Positions 14,860 to 29,800 of a DNA stretch of 64,000 nt are shown one piece after another. The notes beneath the pieces are model-generated. The model did not search any database and had not been told where the DNA came from. It saw nothing but the letters and a program-made list of their open reading frames with translations. The DNA is taken from NCBI RefSeq assembly GCF_023278565.1, contig NC_064682.1:3844001-3908000 (forward strand), given 5' to 3'. How positions within the stretch are numbered: position 1 is the first letter of the stretch; each line of letters begins with the position of its first letter. Position numbers and translations under genes: made by a program. Source of the DNA: Colletotrichum lupini. Its lineage: Eukaryota; Ascomycota; Sordariomycetes; Glomerellales; Glomerellaceae.

Positions 14860-17800
14860 TTAGTACGGACTACGGAGTAGCGGTTATATATTAAATACTA
14901 TAAACCGGATTAGCTATTTAGTTATTAAAAGCCATAGGCTTTACGGAAATTTATAGAAGAAACTATAAATATTTTTTATAAAGCTACGCGGTCCCTATTA
15001 GTAGTCGTTTTTAAGAGTTTATAATTTATATAGTCCGTTAGTATCGGCTTGCGGGCTTTAAATAGCCTCAATAGAGACGGGAACGAAGATAGGGAGACGA
15101 GGAGGCTATTACGATTACCGATCCGCTAGCTTACTCTATTATAGCTAATAAAAATATAGGCGCTTATATTTTATATAATAATAACTATTATACTAATTAT
15201 AATACTTATCGTATCGGCCGCTAAGTAGTCGGCGATACTTCTACTAGAGCCGAATATATCTCGCAAAGCCTTCTTAATATACTTTAATAAGTACTTATTA
15301 TTAAAGAAAAGTAAGGCTACGGTATATATAACTATGATATAAAAAGAGATCTATATTATTAGTTATATAAAAGGGCCTATAATAAGAATAGATAGAACCC
15401 GGCGAGGTATAAACGCATCGTTCGAAAAGGACTTAAAGCGGGCGATATACTTATTTATTATTTACTTATTAATATAAAGGGCGCCGGCGCTAATAGTACC
15501 TATCGTAATTAGTTAGCTAAGAAAGTCGCCCCTATTTATACTATAATAATAATAGTATCCCGCGACGTACCTAAGCTCGTCCTAAAAACGACGTTAAAGT
15601 TCTACTATACTAAATAGCTAAGTAGCTTAATATCGTTTTCGAGCTACTTTAATATTTTAAGGGGGTACTTACCCCGCGTCCCGCTACTATTAATATATAA
15701 AACCTATACTAACGCAGTATCCGGCTTTATATATATTTATATATTAACGTTTTATTTATAGAGAATATACTCGGCTACTTTAATAAGCTACGGGTCGGCC
15801 GCGCTTTTAATACTAAATACCTTAATATAATTTAAATAATAACCGTAGCTATACGTAAAAAAGACCTGCGGGGCGCGCCGTAAATAAAAATAGTATATAT
15901 TATTAAACTAAAGCTAGACCTAGTCCTTTATTAAAGCGGCGATAAACTATTAATATAGCGACGCTAAGGCTTAGCCCGCCGTTAGTTATTAAAATATACG
16001 GGCTATTTAGGCCTCGACTATCTTAGTAAACTAAGATAATAAGAAGAAGTTAATAAACCTTTTATACGCGAGGACGGTAGTACTATATATATTATAGTAT
16101 ACGTTTTTATAAAATATTTAAAAAACGTTACGCAGATCGAAAACTACGGGCCGTTAGTAAGGACTAAGGTTACGTATACTTATAAACGTACGGTATATAC
16201 TTAGAGGGTACTAGTTTAGTATAAAGCTAGAGGTAATAATTAGTATAATAAATCTCTTTAAGTTATTAACGGAGTTATAGTACGTAAGGAACCTTATAAG
16301 GTATATTAATAGATCCGCTACTACTAAGTTATTAAGCTAAGAAATAATAAAAAAGTCGAGGGGCGGCGCGCCGGCACTATTAACGTACTTTATAGCGTAA
16401 TAAAAAAGGCTAGCAAAGTAAGTAACTAAAAAGAAGTAGCTAGCGAGCACGCGCTTAACCCGTTTTATTTTTATTATATAAAATAGCTCGTTACTAAGTA
16501 TATCCTAACGTAGGGAATTAAAATAGTATTAAGAAAACTTAGGTATTTTATTAGCTAAACTAATAACGCAGACGCTATAGAATCGTTTAGATATATAGGC
16601 GTTTATCCTCTTATAAATTAACTATAATAAGTAACTACGTACGGAATCCTCTCTATCGCCGTTTATAATAATTATTAACTAGGGCCGTATTAACGATATA
16701 AACGGTATACTTAGGTTTAGTTACGATATAAGACGCTAAGTAATAACCTCTACGCTACTAATATTATTAGTAAAGAAATATATAGTATTAATAAACGGGA
16801 AAAGTATACGATTATAGATCTAATTATTAACTTCTACCGTCGCGGGTAGTATTACGGACGGTATAGTAAACGTAGTACTTCTACTATAAGAAATTAATAA
16901 TAGCCTTATTACGACTTTATAATAGAGCGTAAATTTCCTTAGCCTCCCGAGCCGCTTATAGGGCAGAACGTTAATATTAATAATTAGTATTAGCCTTATA
17001 CTAAACGCGCTAACTAGAGCCTTATTAAAATAGATCTTACTATAGCCCCGGGTCGTATTAGGCCTAGTAATATTTATACTAAGTCTTTATAAAGTAACCC
17101 GCTTAGCCGCGTTTCTAATTATTACGAAGATACTTAGGTATTAACTATCTAAGCATAGTAGACTATTTAGTAGTCTCTAAGTACGATCCGAGCTTTCGAC
17201 GACGTATGCCTAGTTTTTAATAGCTACGCGTAGCTAATTAATATATTTATAATAAGTTATATTGCGCACTAAATAAGGGTCGTTAGCTATACTAAGTAAA
17301 CGAGGTACGTATTTATTTTATAAGTAATATAAAAAGTAACTCGGAAGCTAAAATAGGCTAAGTAGATAGACCTTAGCCCCGACGACTTAGATAAATCTAT
17401 AATCGTCTACGATCTAATCACTAATACTTTAAAGCTATTTATATCCTAATCTTTATTTAAAGTTAAGCGTAGGTCTATCCGGCTTTATAAGTAAGTATTC
17501 TAATATGTATTAAGAGTAGGAAGATCGGATTAGCGTATACATTCTTTAATATAATAATATATTTCTTATTTACTATTTATATTTCTATCTTTATACTATT
17601 TAAATAGTAGCCCCTCTATACCCCTTAGTGCTATAATATACTCCTAGTTTACTAAGATTAGATTTAACTATTAAATCTCCTATTATATAGATATTTTTAA
17701 TAGCGAACTAGAGCCCGTACCTATACTTATCTATATAAGAGTAAACGCTATTAGGGCGCATAATAATAATATATTATTTACGTCTATTTAATAAAATTAT

Positions 17801-20800
17801 TATCGGCTATAGAGGTAGTTACAATAGGGCTAGTTAACGTAGCGCTTATTATCTAGGTTCTAAGCTTATAGCGGATTATATATATATTTTAAACTATCTC
17901 GCGTTAAAGTAATTAGTATTAGCGTAGGATAATTAATAAAAGTTCTGTTTTTAAACTAGCTCCTCTTGGGTAACGTAAAGTTATTATTAAATAATTAAAA
18001 CCTATTATTACCGTAATTACTTCTAAGTACGTTTTCCTTTGAGTAATTTTATAAAGTAGGCGGGTAAGATAGAGAAAGTAATACGATACTAGTCTTCTAT
18101 TTATATAACCCCTCTAGCTATTTCTTACGACTCGCCCGGCGATCCGTTCGGGGCTTGCGCGTTAGTTAGAATTTTATTAACCCTACCTCTATAAGCTACT
18201 AGAGGGAGCCTTTTTATTCTACTTATTAAAAGGCCTATATAATATAAATTACGACTTAATAAGAAAAACTAAATTATTATAACGCTAGCGTAACTCGCTA
18301 GCGTACTTTATTTATACTTAGGTTTAAACGAACGCTATTTTTCTATCCTTCGCCTCTTTTATTAGCTCTCTTAGTATTTTCTTTAAAATAGTAATAGAGT
18401 TCGCCTAGTCCTATTACCTTTTTTTTTATATTATAAAGTATAATATAAATAAGTTATGCGTATATTATTTTTTACTTACTTTTATCTAACCGCTTATTAG
18501 CGAATAGTAATAATTTAATAGCTATCTTAGTTAGGTATAAAAAGGCCGGGTCTAGGCTAAAACTATAATATAGCGTACTATATTATATTAATATTAATTA
18601 CGGCTAGGACTACTCGCTATTCTAGCCTGCGCTCTCGTCCTTATAAAATATAAAATTATATAGTAATAAAGGGGGTCGAGGAGATATATACTTAAAAAGA
18701 AGGGGGGACGTGCGGATAAGGTCTATCGGATCGAGTTATTTACTACTTAACGATAGGTAAGCCCTATATTTAAATTAAATAGTCGAGGCGTTTAGCTATA
18801 CTCGTAAGTACTAGTAAATCTAACGAATCTACTTATTTAATAAACGCTCTTATTTCGCGCTCTTATTTATAAGCTATAGCTTATTACTTTTCCTGTTTAT
18901 AATCTCCTAGTTATTAGTAATATAATATTTAGCGCTAGAAATAAAATCCCCCCTAAAAATAGACGTACTTTTTTTACCGTGCGCTTATTACGAATCGGTT
19001 ATTATTAAAGATTTATTAATAAAAAGCTACGAGCTACTACGGATCTATATTGCTATATAATACTACGTCCTATTCTATTAGCAGTGGGATTTAAGTATAT
19101 ATTTCGTTATTAAAGACCTATTTTTATATTAAATAAGAGAGTCGGGGCTATTTAGGGTAAAAGGCCGATTCTAACTATTATTATATAGGGGGCTTACGGG
19201 CTACGCCGTAATTAGTAATCGATTATTATTTCTATATTATTATTAAATATATACTAGAGAAGCCCACCCCCTTCCTAAGACTAAGACCGGGCCTCGGCGG
19301 GCTTATTTTTTATAAAGCTATAGGGGCCTATTCGACTTCCCTAACTAATAGTACTTAAAAAGAACGGCCTCTATCGTACTAATAAACGAACTAAAAGGCT
19401 AAAATCGGCTATAGTTTTAAGTATTTAAACTAGCTAGGTATAATATAAGACGGGCTCTACCGGTATTACTATAAAATATAGCGGGCTTTAGAGTTCGTTA
19501 ATTATTATTTATCCTATTATATAATATATAAGGTACGTTCTTATAGTGCCTAAGGAGCACTAATAGTCGCTAGTATTAGGTCGTTTTTAACTCCCTATTC
19601 CGTTAATTTACTGTCTATCGCTAGTTTAGTATTAGAATTAAATTATAATAAAGAGACCGCTTAGTAAACTACTTATAAATAAGGAAGTAGGGCTATAGCT
19701 TTACGTAATTGAAAGAGAGACGGGCGAAATCTAGGTATTTATTATACTAAAAAGTTATAGAGATCTTATTACTTATTAGAAGCACCGCCTACTAAAAGGC
19801 CTAAAAGTTTATATAAAGAAAACGCTATTATAATATAAGGCCTCGGTAGTAATACGGCCTCAAAAACGGTAACTAAAGTATTAGTAGCCTTTTTAATATA
19901 ATTTTTAGAATATATATAATAGTTTCTATTTTTATATAGAAATACCGTACTTAATTTATATTCTAAACTCGTTATGATATAACCTATTTTATAACTCGTT
20001 GCGCCGCTTTTAAGTAGCTAGATACTAGTTAAACACTAACGCTTATTAATAATAATATTTTTACGTACTTCGACTTCGCGTCGCTTTCTTTTTACGAATA
20101 ACTTATAGCAATATGCCCTAGTAATAACCCTTCGTTATAGATTATTATAGCTTATTATAACTTATTATAGATCTATAAAATATACTATTTAATTATCCCT
20201 TCTCTTATAACTTATTATTATATATTATTATTACGTTTAGAATAGGTAAGTAATAAGAAGGGTAGTACGTTAAGAGCTACGTAAGATTATTAATTAACCT
20301 CGACCGTAGTTATTATAAGTACGCCGTTACCCGTATATTACGGTCCGGGGCCGCTATTTTTACGTATTTACGTTTTATATTGCCTTAGTTTATTAATAAA
20401 CCGGGTTTACTTTTTCGGACTATCCTTACTAAAGAAGCTCTCTAACGCCGTAAACCGACGTCGGGGCTAGATATTAACGAATAATAAACGTAGACTAGGC
20501 AAGCTTTTATATAGTGTCGCCGTCGACTACTTAATAAATAACTACGCTATAATATTAATATAGTCCTATGTCTCGTTAAATATAGTACTATACTCTATTA
20601 AGTATTTAACCCGGACCGCCGACGTTACGTACGCGCTATTTATTATATAAGCCCTCTCTTCTTACCTTTTTACCGAGATATAAGACCTAACTTATAATAA
20701 ACTAATACTAAATAGCGCGATAACGGCTAAACGTTACCGTAAAGAGATCTTAAGTTACTATATATAGGGGATTAATAAAAGTAAAATAGCGATATCCTCT

Positions 20801-23800
20801 ACTATAGCGAGTCCGCTATTACTATAGCCCTAGCTTATAAATTTAAATATTAGTAGTTAGTAATAGTACGGTCCTATATTAACTATATAGGCACGTATTA
20901 CGTTACGAACGGGATAATAAAGAGCGTACTATATAGTAATAAAATAACCTAGAGGCCCTAAGCAATCTTTTAAAAAGTCTTAAATAGGAAAATACGGCCG
21001 AGGAAGAGCACGATCGATAGCTTTATAACAGCTTAAAAAACGGTATAAACTAAGGTTCCGATATATAATATCTAACTTAGCATTAGGATAGGATACTAAA
21101 ATTCGTAAATACCTAGCGGGCCTATATTACCGAACCTTTTGAATAACGACCCTAGTACTAATTAGTATTATTTAGTAGTATATACCGAAACCGATACTTA
21201 TAATATATAAATAGACCGCGGCTAAGGCGATAAGGAGTACTTAATAAATAATATTAAAAAGGATTTTTTAAAGAGTTAGAGTTAAGTACTACCGCGAGGA
21301 TAGTTATATAGTCGTCCTTTTATAAACTACCCGCATACTGTTTACTTATAAATAGATAAAGCGTTACGATAAATAATATAAGACTATAGCTAATAATAAG
21401 CGTCCGTCGGACTTCTATTTTTCGTAATACTTTAGGGTACCCTTCGTATAGGGCTCCCTTTATTATTACTATAGCTTTAGAAAGTTAAATAAGCTTCTTA
21501 AGAGGAAATAGCGGGGCGAACTTAGTTAATCGTTAAACGAGTAGTTCGTTTATATATATATCGAAGGCTTTAATTAGATAGTAATATTAAGATAGATGTA
21601 CGTAGTTACGTTTTTTAAATTATAAGCCGACGTAATAAATATATTACTAATATACTTAGACTAAATAGTAAATACTTTAGCGCGATAAAAGCCTAGCTAA
21701 TACTATAATTACTTATAGTATACGACGGGACTTATAAAAGGATCTTAACGGCCGACGCTATGTTTATAGTAGTAATAATAAGCTAAAAGACTAGTACTCC
21801 GAGAGTTTAAAATTAATAAGATATTATATATAAGACGTTAATAAGAGGCTCGGAGATACTTACGTAGACGTTAGTAACGGTATTACTAGTATTTCGATAC
21901 TAGCCGAGGTAGTATCCTATAACTAGAGGTCGCTCCGCTACGGGAGAGATTTAATAAAATAGACGGGGTATATATAGTTCAAAAAGGCATTTCTAGTTCT
22001 AATTATAATATAATTAACGTAACTTACTTTTTATACTAAGGCGCTAATAATAAAAAACTAATTACGCCGCTAGTAAGTAGTTTATAAACTTATCTCTCGT
22101 TTTATACCTCCGTTTTTTTACTACGAGTTTCGTAGTATTATTAAGCTTCGTCTCTCGATATTTCGTACTTTATAACCTAGCTTAAAGGTAACTAAGTAAT
22201 TTAGGACTCTATATAAGCTATTACTAATAATACTAATATATCGCATATACTACGGCTTTAAAAGTAGGATTTTCATTACATAGTATAGAATATAAAGCAT
22301 AGTATATAGAATACTCTCTAAACGTTTAGAAAATACCGGGGCAAGTTATCTCCTTATAAATAAACGATATAAAAAGAATATAAAGGAATATAAAAATTTC
22401 TAAGGATAGTTATAAGATAACTATTAAATAATATATGCCTATACGTAATAAACTCGGTAACTACTCTATATCTACTCTATATTACTATTATCTTCTTTTA
22501 TACTAGGCCCGTAACTTTTGTTTAAAATGTCTAAATTATTATAATCGTTATCTAACTGCCCTCTTTTTAATAGGTCTAAGTCTTCGCTAGATTTAACGTT
22601 AGATATATTAAAACGATAAGACTCGTCGCCCTCGTTATTAAATAGGTCCTTATTTATGTTATATATTAAGTACCCTCCTACCTCTAGCTCGTTATTACTA
22701 AGCGTATTAAGAAGTAGGTCGGCCGTATTTATAAAACCTATTTAAAAAACGGCCCGTATTTAGTATATAGTTACTTTATAAGTATTAGGGAATAAGATTT
22801 ATACGTAGTAATATATATATAATATCTTTCTTAATACCGAATTATTATAAAGATCGAAAGTTACTAGTAAAGTCCCGGGGTAAACGGTATTTTTTAGCGC
22901 ATAGATTTCCTAAATCCGCGCGGAGAATATTAAAACCTATTCGAGCACTTTAATAATAATAAGTATATTTCCGAAATTAAAGTTTAGTACCTTATTAAAC
23001 TCGAATAATAAGTTAGTCTTATTATCCGACGGGCCGTTATCGTATTCCTTAAGCACTTTACGGACTTTTAAGTACGCTAAGAGCGCGGCGACTTTAATAA
23101 CGAACTTTTTACTTTATAATAGCTTATATAAATAGTTTATAATATAAGTAATAAACCGATCTCCCATAGTACTATTTATATCTTTTTTAACTCTATTTAG
23201 TAGCGGGTATTACGTATTGTTGGTTAGCCCGCTATAAGGGTAATTAATTACTAAGTAGATAGCGGGGTAATATTACTTATCTTATCTAAGTAGGTTGGTC
23301 CTAATATTTATTAATAAGAAACTCCTATAGTAATATAATAGTGCGCCTCTTATTATATAGAATCTATAATCTCTTCTAGCGCGTCTATAATAATTTAATA
23401 GACTAGCTTATACTACCGCTAATAACGAAATTTATATTATTAATACTAGGGCTCTAGACTAAATTTCTTCTTAAATAAGGTATATTATGCTCTTCGTACG
23501 TATAAGCCTATATTAACATCCGATACTATTTTCTAAGAAGCGAGGTTCTACGTAACCGGATTTTATAAAAGCTACTAACGGCTCGACTACTAGCGTTTTA
23601 TATAAATAGCCGTTTTTATATAGTATCTATAATAATAATAGGGCCGTAGAGGGGTTTTAAAATTTATAACTACGCTATATAGTATATATATACGGCATCT
23701 ATTTATAAGTATACTATATCGAGATAAGATCGTTTACTAACTCGCCTATTTATAAAAGCTCTAGTTCTTTGTATATTAAGTTAACGATAGAAGTAGCCTA

Positions 23801-26800
23801 ATATAGGTCGGTTAACCTTACTAAGACTTATAAAAATCATATCTCGTTTATATTTAGCTTTAATTTCGCGTTTAGCAAACGCAGCGTCTACTTTTAAATA
23901 TAATAATCTATATTATATACCTCGCTCGGTAACCTATTAATACTCTACTTTATTTTAATAGTAATCTAATATAGCGACTAGACTTTTAAAGCGCCCTCGC
24001 TAATTAAATAGTCTACCGCGCTTACTAAGTAATATAAATAACGTAATCGCAGCCTTAAGTAAATTAACCTACGCAACCGACCTCGTAAATAGTATTATAT
24101 AGTTTTAAAAAGCACTAGTTAGTAAGGAAAAACGTCTAAAAGAACTTATAAAAGACTCCGGCCGCTTTAAATAAGAACTTAACTATTAAAAAAGCTTAGC
24201 TCTTATAAGAACTGCCTTTATATCTAACGTTAATTAAGTTATAATATAGCTTCGAGATACTTTTACCCGTTTCGAGAGCGTTATAAATAAAATAAATACT
24301 ATATTAATAAAAGAGAGATTAGGCTCTAGCTATTTATTTAAACCTTAATAAAAGGAAGACGTAGAAGTATAGATTAGTAACGGACTAGACTTACTATCAG
24401 TAGAGGATAACCTTAACGTACTCTTAGCCCCCGTTAGATAAGTTTAAAAAGGCTATAATTTTAAGGCCGTTAAGCTAGAGTTAAAACGGAAATAGCTACT
24501 ATATAATCCCGGAGGTTAGCTCTAATAATAAGTATATATAGCTTATACCGAGATTTACTAAGTCTATTTTTATCTTATAATATTATAAAGAGGAATAGAG
24601 AATTTATACCTATATATATAACTATACATACTATTATTATTATTTACGTAAATTACCTCTATTATTAAGAGTTATAAGGGTACTAAGCTATTATTAAGCA
24701 TAGCTTAAGCCTTTTAACGTCGCCGTTTAGAAGCGTCGTAAGCGATCCGTCTTTAATAACGTCTAGTCTTTAATACCTAAATAGTATTTTAAACCTCTTT
24801 TCCGTAACTCGCTTCTATCTCTAATAAGCTATTTAAATATATCTCGTTAATATTAGAAATCAAGCCTCTTTAATCCTAAATTATTACTAATATACTAGAA
24901 GAGATATTTTACCGATGAGCTAAAAATGCCCTTCTTAACTAGTATACGCGATTAATACTATTATTACTAATTACCGGCTAAAATAGGCTCTATAGCAATA
25001 TAATAACGAGATAGATACGCTACTAAGCGCTATATACCTTTTTAGTATATTATATATAAGGGCGACCTCTAATTACGGTCTAATAAGAGCTTAGCTTCGA
25101 CTTAATACTCTTTATATTTTCTTAAATACCTAGGTTAACGAAGGAAGTACTCGACTATATTATAAATATCTTCTTTAAGGATAATATATAGTATAAAATA
25201 GCCGCTAATCTTAAGGCTAATCCTATTTTTTTCGGATCTAACCTCGAGCGACTTACGCTTAGTAAAAACTACTACGAGCTTTATCTCGTAACTATATTTA
25301 TAGATTAAGTTAGAGATCTTTAATATAAAGCTAAGGTAGCTAAGTTATTAAAACGGCCTCGGTTTATAAACTCTAGGGACTTTTTGCGCCACTAGGGCCC
25401 GAGCTAGCGGTTTATATTAAATATTTAAAAAAATGGCAATAATATAAACTACTATACTATAGTTCGAGCTTATAGTAGCCTACTTTACTAAAAGAATAAC
25501 GAATTAATAACTTACGTACTATATTATAATAAGGGCTAGGGGTTTCTAAAGTATTTTTATATTCCGTATTACCGGCTACTTTAAAAAAAACGATATATAA
25601 TACCTTTATAATACTCGTTATTAAAATATAACTCGAGGCCCCTCGAATAAGTTATACTTAAAAAGTAAATATAAAATAGTATTAAAATATATTATCGCTA
25701 TACTAGTTAGTATACGAGTTTTTATTAAAACCGGTAACGGACGGTATTTCCTACTAGCCCTGCGATATTTAATTAGGTTCTTATACTAGGTCCTTATATA
25801 GAGTTATTAAATATAAACGAGTAAAAAGGTTTATAAATTAAGAGAGATATATATCCTATAGAAATTCGCTTATAAAAATTTAACTTTAACTTATATAGCC
25901 GTATTACGTATTTATTACTAAGCGAGATAAACTAATGACTTAATAATATATATAAGCTTATTAAGGCCGAAGTTAAGGGTAGAATACTAGCTAATTATAT
26001 ATTTACCCCGGACCGTTCGGACGTCCTTATTAGCGTTATTTATTAATATAGCGAACGGTAAGGACCCGATAGTAATTATTAAGAACTAGATACCCTTATA
26101 TTTCTAAGTTAGTAAATAGAAATACTATTAAAAAGGTCTTTAAAGCTACTTAGCCCGCGCAAAAACTTAAGACTATCCTATAATTACGCGCCTAATTAGT
26201 TATACTACTTTAAATAAAGCTATAATATATTAATTACTTCCTTCTTAAGATAAAAGGCGATATCTAAGTAACGAAGCCTATTTATTTAATATTATATATT
26301 AATTACCTATTATAATAAGGGCTAATAGTAAGGGATCATCCCGGATAGCTAGCTTATTTAGAAATAGTTATAATATAATATTACCGTTAGGAAGCCCCGT
26401 AGCTAGTTACGACTTAGATCGCGCTCTAGATATAGGTAAGCGTCGTTCTTTATATATATATTAACTACTCCCCTAACTCCGATGCTCGTCTTCGTATTAA
26501 TAAAGCTTTATACCCTTTTAACTACTAGTTAAGTATTATTATTCCTCTTATTACTTACGGCGCTTCTATTTTACTAACCTAAACTCTTCTCTAATACGCG
26601 GACTTATATAATCTAATATAAAAACTAAGAACTATTTTTATAGCCATAACGCTATTAATAACTAATACTTAGCACTATATATATAAGTTTAGTATACCTA
26701 ATTTAGGAAAGATTAATAGGTGCGAAGTTTAAATTATTAATATATATAGTGCGGTAATCTCCTTAGTTACGTACTTTATATCCTCGTACTTTACATCCTA

Positions 26801-29800
26801 CTCTAGCATAGCTAAATACTTAGTAATATACTTAGCAAACCCTCCGGTAGTAATACCTTCTCGAATCTTAATAAAATATTTTTTAACGCTTACTACGGTT
26901 ATACCGACACTCTATAACGAGACGGAGGCTATTTAAAAAAACATAGTCGGACCGCACACCCCGCCCGCAAATACTATATTACCGTTAATAAATTTCTAAT
27001 ACTAATAAGTAAACATAGATTAGTATTCTAATACTAAAGTCTATGCTACGTTAGTATATTTATTATTATCGCCTATAAAGCTAACGTCCTCTAGGGAACT
27101 AACCCTCAATAATATAGTCTCAATATATATACGGCAGTCTTTAAACGTAACGTCCTCGAGTATAGACCTCTAAAAACAAATATTTAGCGGTTATTATAAT
27201 ACGGGCTCTACTAGCCTTTTAGCCCAGATATGTCCTATTTATTTAAATATTACGTTTATAAAATAGGTCTCTCTAAATGCTATAAACTAGTAAATAGTCG
27301 CTAATTAACCTAAGTACTTATTTTCTATAGTCTATATATAGTTAATAATACTTCGAAGTTCTTAGTATAGTAGTCTACGATTCGGCCTTTTTTTATACGT
27401 CTTATGATTACTATTTTAAATAGTATACTAAATATAAAACCTATATATCTAAGCTAGTAAAGTATCGAATACTGAGCGGCTCTTATATAGATAGCTTATA
27501 TTTTTAAACTGGGCTCGCTAATAAATACTTATTAAACGCGGCTAACTCTTCTCTTATTATTTATAATAAGCCGCTCTCTCTATCGTTTTATAATCTTAAT
27601 AACTAGCTTATTTCGTAATAAAGCTTTATTTATAATAACGTTAATAACGGAGGTGTTTTTAGTAAGAACGTTAAACCTACTCCTTTTTTAATATCGGTCT
27701 TTTCTAAGTAAGTAATTACGTAGAAAAATTAAAAGGCCTTAGCTTTTTTACTTAATTTCTTTTTACGTCCGGTCCTGTGCGGTATTATATTATAGCTAAT
27801 AGTATTTCGAATATAATATAAAATAAATATAGAAAAAAACTTAAGTTATATACGAGCGGGGATATAAAAAGCCTATTTATTCTATATTAAAGCTATTAAT
27901 TAGACTATACTAATATAATCTCTAGGCTATAAGCCCGTAGGTCGTAGCGTTCTTTATTTATATATAATATCTAGATTTAAAATATATCACGAATCGGGAA
28001 CAGGGTCACTTTTCTACGATCGGCCTATAAAATATATTATTAAGTAGTTCTTACTTTCGTCCTAATTATAGAATTTTCGTTCTTCTTCGTATTCTTCTTA
28101 ATTTAATATAAGCCTCTTATTCTATATCCTATACTTATTAATACCTACTATAACTCGTAATAATATAATAATATAATACCGTAATTTATAGTAATATTCC
28201 TATTTTCTATCCGCGCTCGTAGCCGTGCTCCTATCTCCCCTAATAAATTAGAACTTCTTTAATATACTTCTAATTAAAGAACGACCGGCCGCCGTACTAT
28301 CTAAGTCTATATAATAAATAGATTAAAGAGGTTTTATAGCTAGCGTACTAGCTTTAGTAAAGCCTTCCCGTTCTATTATTTCGTCCGCTTTAATAATAAT
28401 ATATATATCGATACTATAACTAGAACCGTACTACTTAATCTTTATTTTAATAAGTTTTTTAAGACGCCCTATTTAACGTTTTTTATTATAAAATGCGGCG
28501 TTTAAAACTTAGCGAGCCCTTATTATAAATTAATAAGATAACGGTCGGTCGCTATTAGTAGTACAGGATTAGATTTACTCCGTTCGTCCTTTTAAAATAA
28601 GTAGGGGGCGGAACGTTACTTAAGGGCTACTCTTAAGAGGCGCCGGTCGCTTTATATAGGGCGATATAGAAAAAGCCTATTTATTTATAACGTTAAATAA
28701 ACGCAAAGACTTTAAGGATATTTTAGTTAGCTAGTAATACCTCGGAAGTAAAAATACTCTTTTTAAATAGTATCTTAATAGGACGTTATAATACTATATT
28801 TTAGCTTATATATATATATATAGTTATAAATATTCTTTTAGGACCTCGTGGCAAAGCTATTACTAAATTAGTAGATTTTTATATACTTTAAAAGCCGCTC
28901 TTCGATCTAGGGTATATGTATTATAATTAAAAAGGAGCTCGTTCTAGATTTAATAGCGCACCCCTAGTTGTATTAGGGCTAGATTAGCGGCCCTAAAATT
29001 ACTTTAAGTAGTATACTATATCTAGTCGCTCTACGTAATAGTATAAGTTAATCGATAACTTAAAGTACCAAGAGGTTTACTCCCTTATTTAACCTAGTTT
29101 ACTATTATTAAGTCTATATCTATCGGCCGTAAACTAATAAATAGTATAACTAAACCCGCTTTTTATTAACCTTATCTAGTTTACTTATTATATTAGTAAC
29201 TATTCTTAAGGCCTAGTGCGTATTAATAAGTCTTATTATACTTAGCTATTAATTAGCCGTAACTAAAGAGGTCCTCTTTTACTTCTTATATTAAATAGGC
29301 GTAGCTATCCTACTTAACGGTATATAGATTAATACTATTATCGGTCTCATAATAGCTTATAATATATTAAAAACGGGGTACCTAAGTTGCGTTATATAGT
29401 CGGGGCCGCTCGACGCATTTTTATTATACCTTAACGTAATCTCCGTTTTTAAAAACCTATAAAAATTAATAATTAGCTAGCTAGTCTTACTTAAGGGAGT
29501 TACGGATCCCTATAACTATACCGTAGAATATATAAACGCTATTTATAGTAATATAAATAACTTTAACTACTTTAAAATATAAGGACTAGGCTACGTAAAC
29601 TATCGAACCTTACCGTACTATTATTTTAATATAAATATTTATTTAAATAAGCTAGGGCTATATACGTATAGCGTTTTCTCTAAGGAAGCAAATCTCTTAA
29701 AGATTAATAATAAGAAGGCTACGTTATAGGCATTAGCTATCGTTAAATAGTCTAAATTTATATAGCTATATAAGTAGATATACGCTCGCTAGTATTATAG

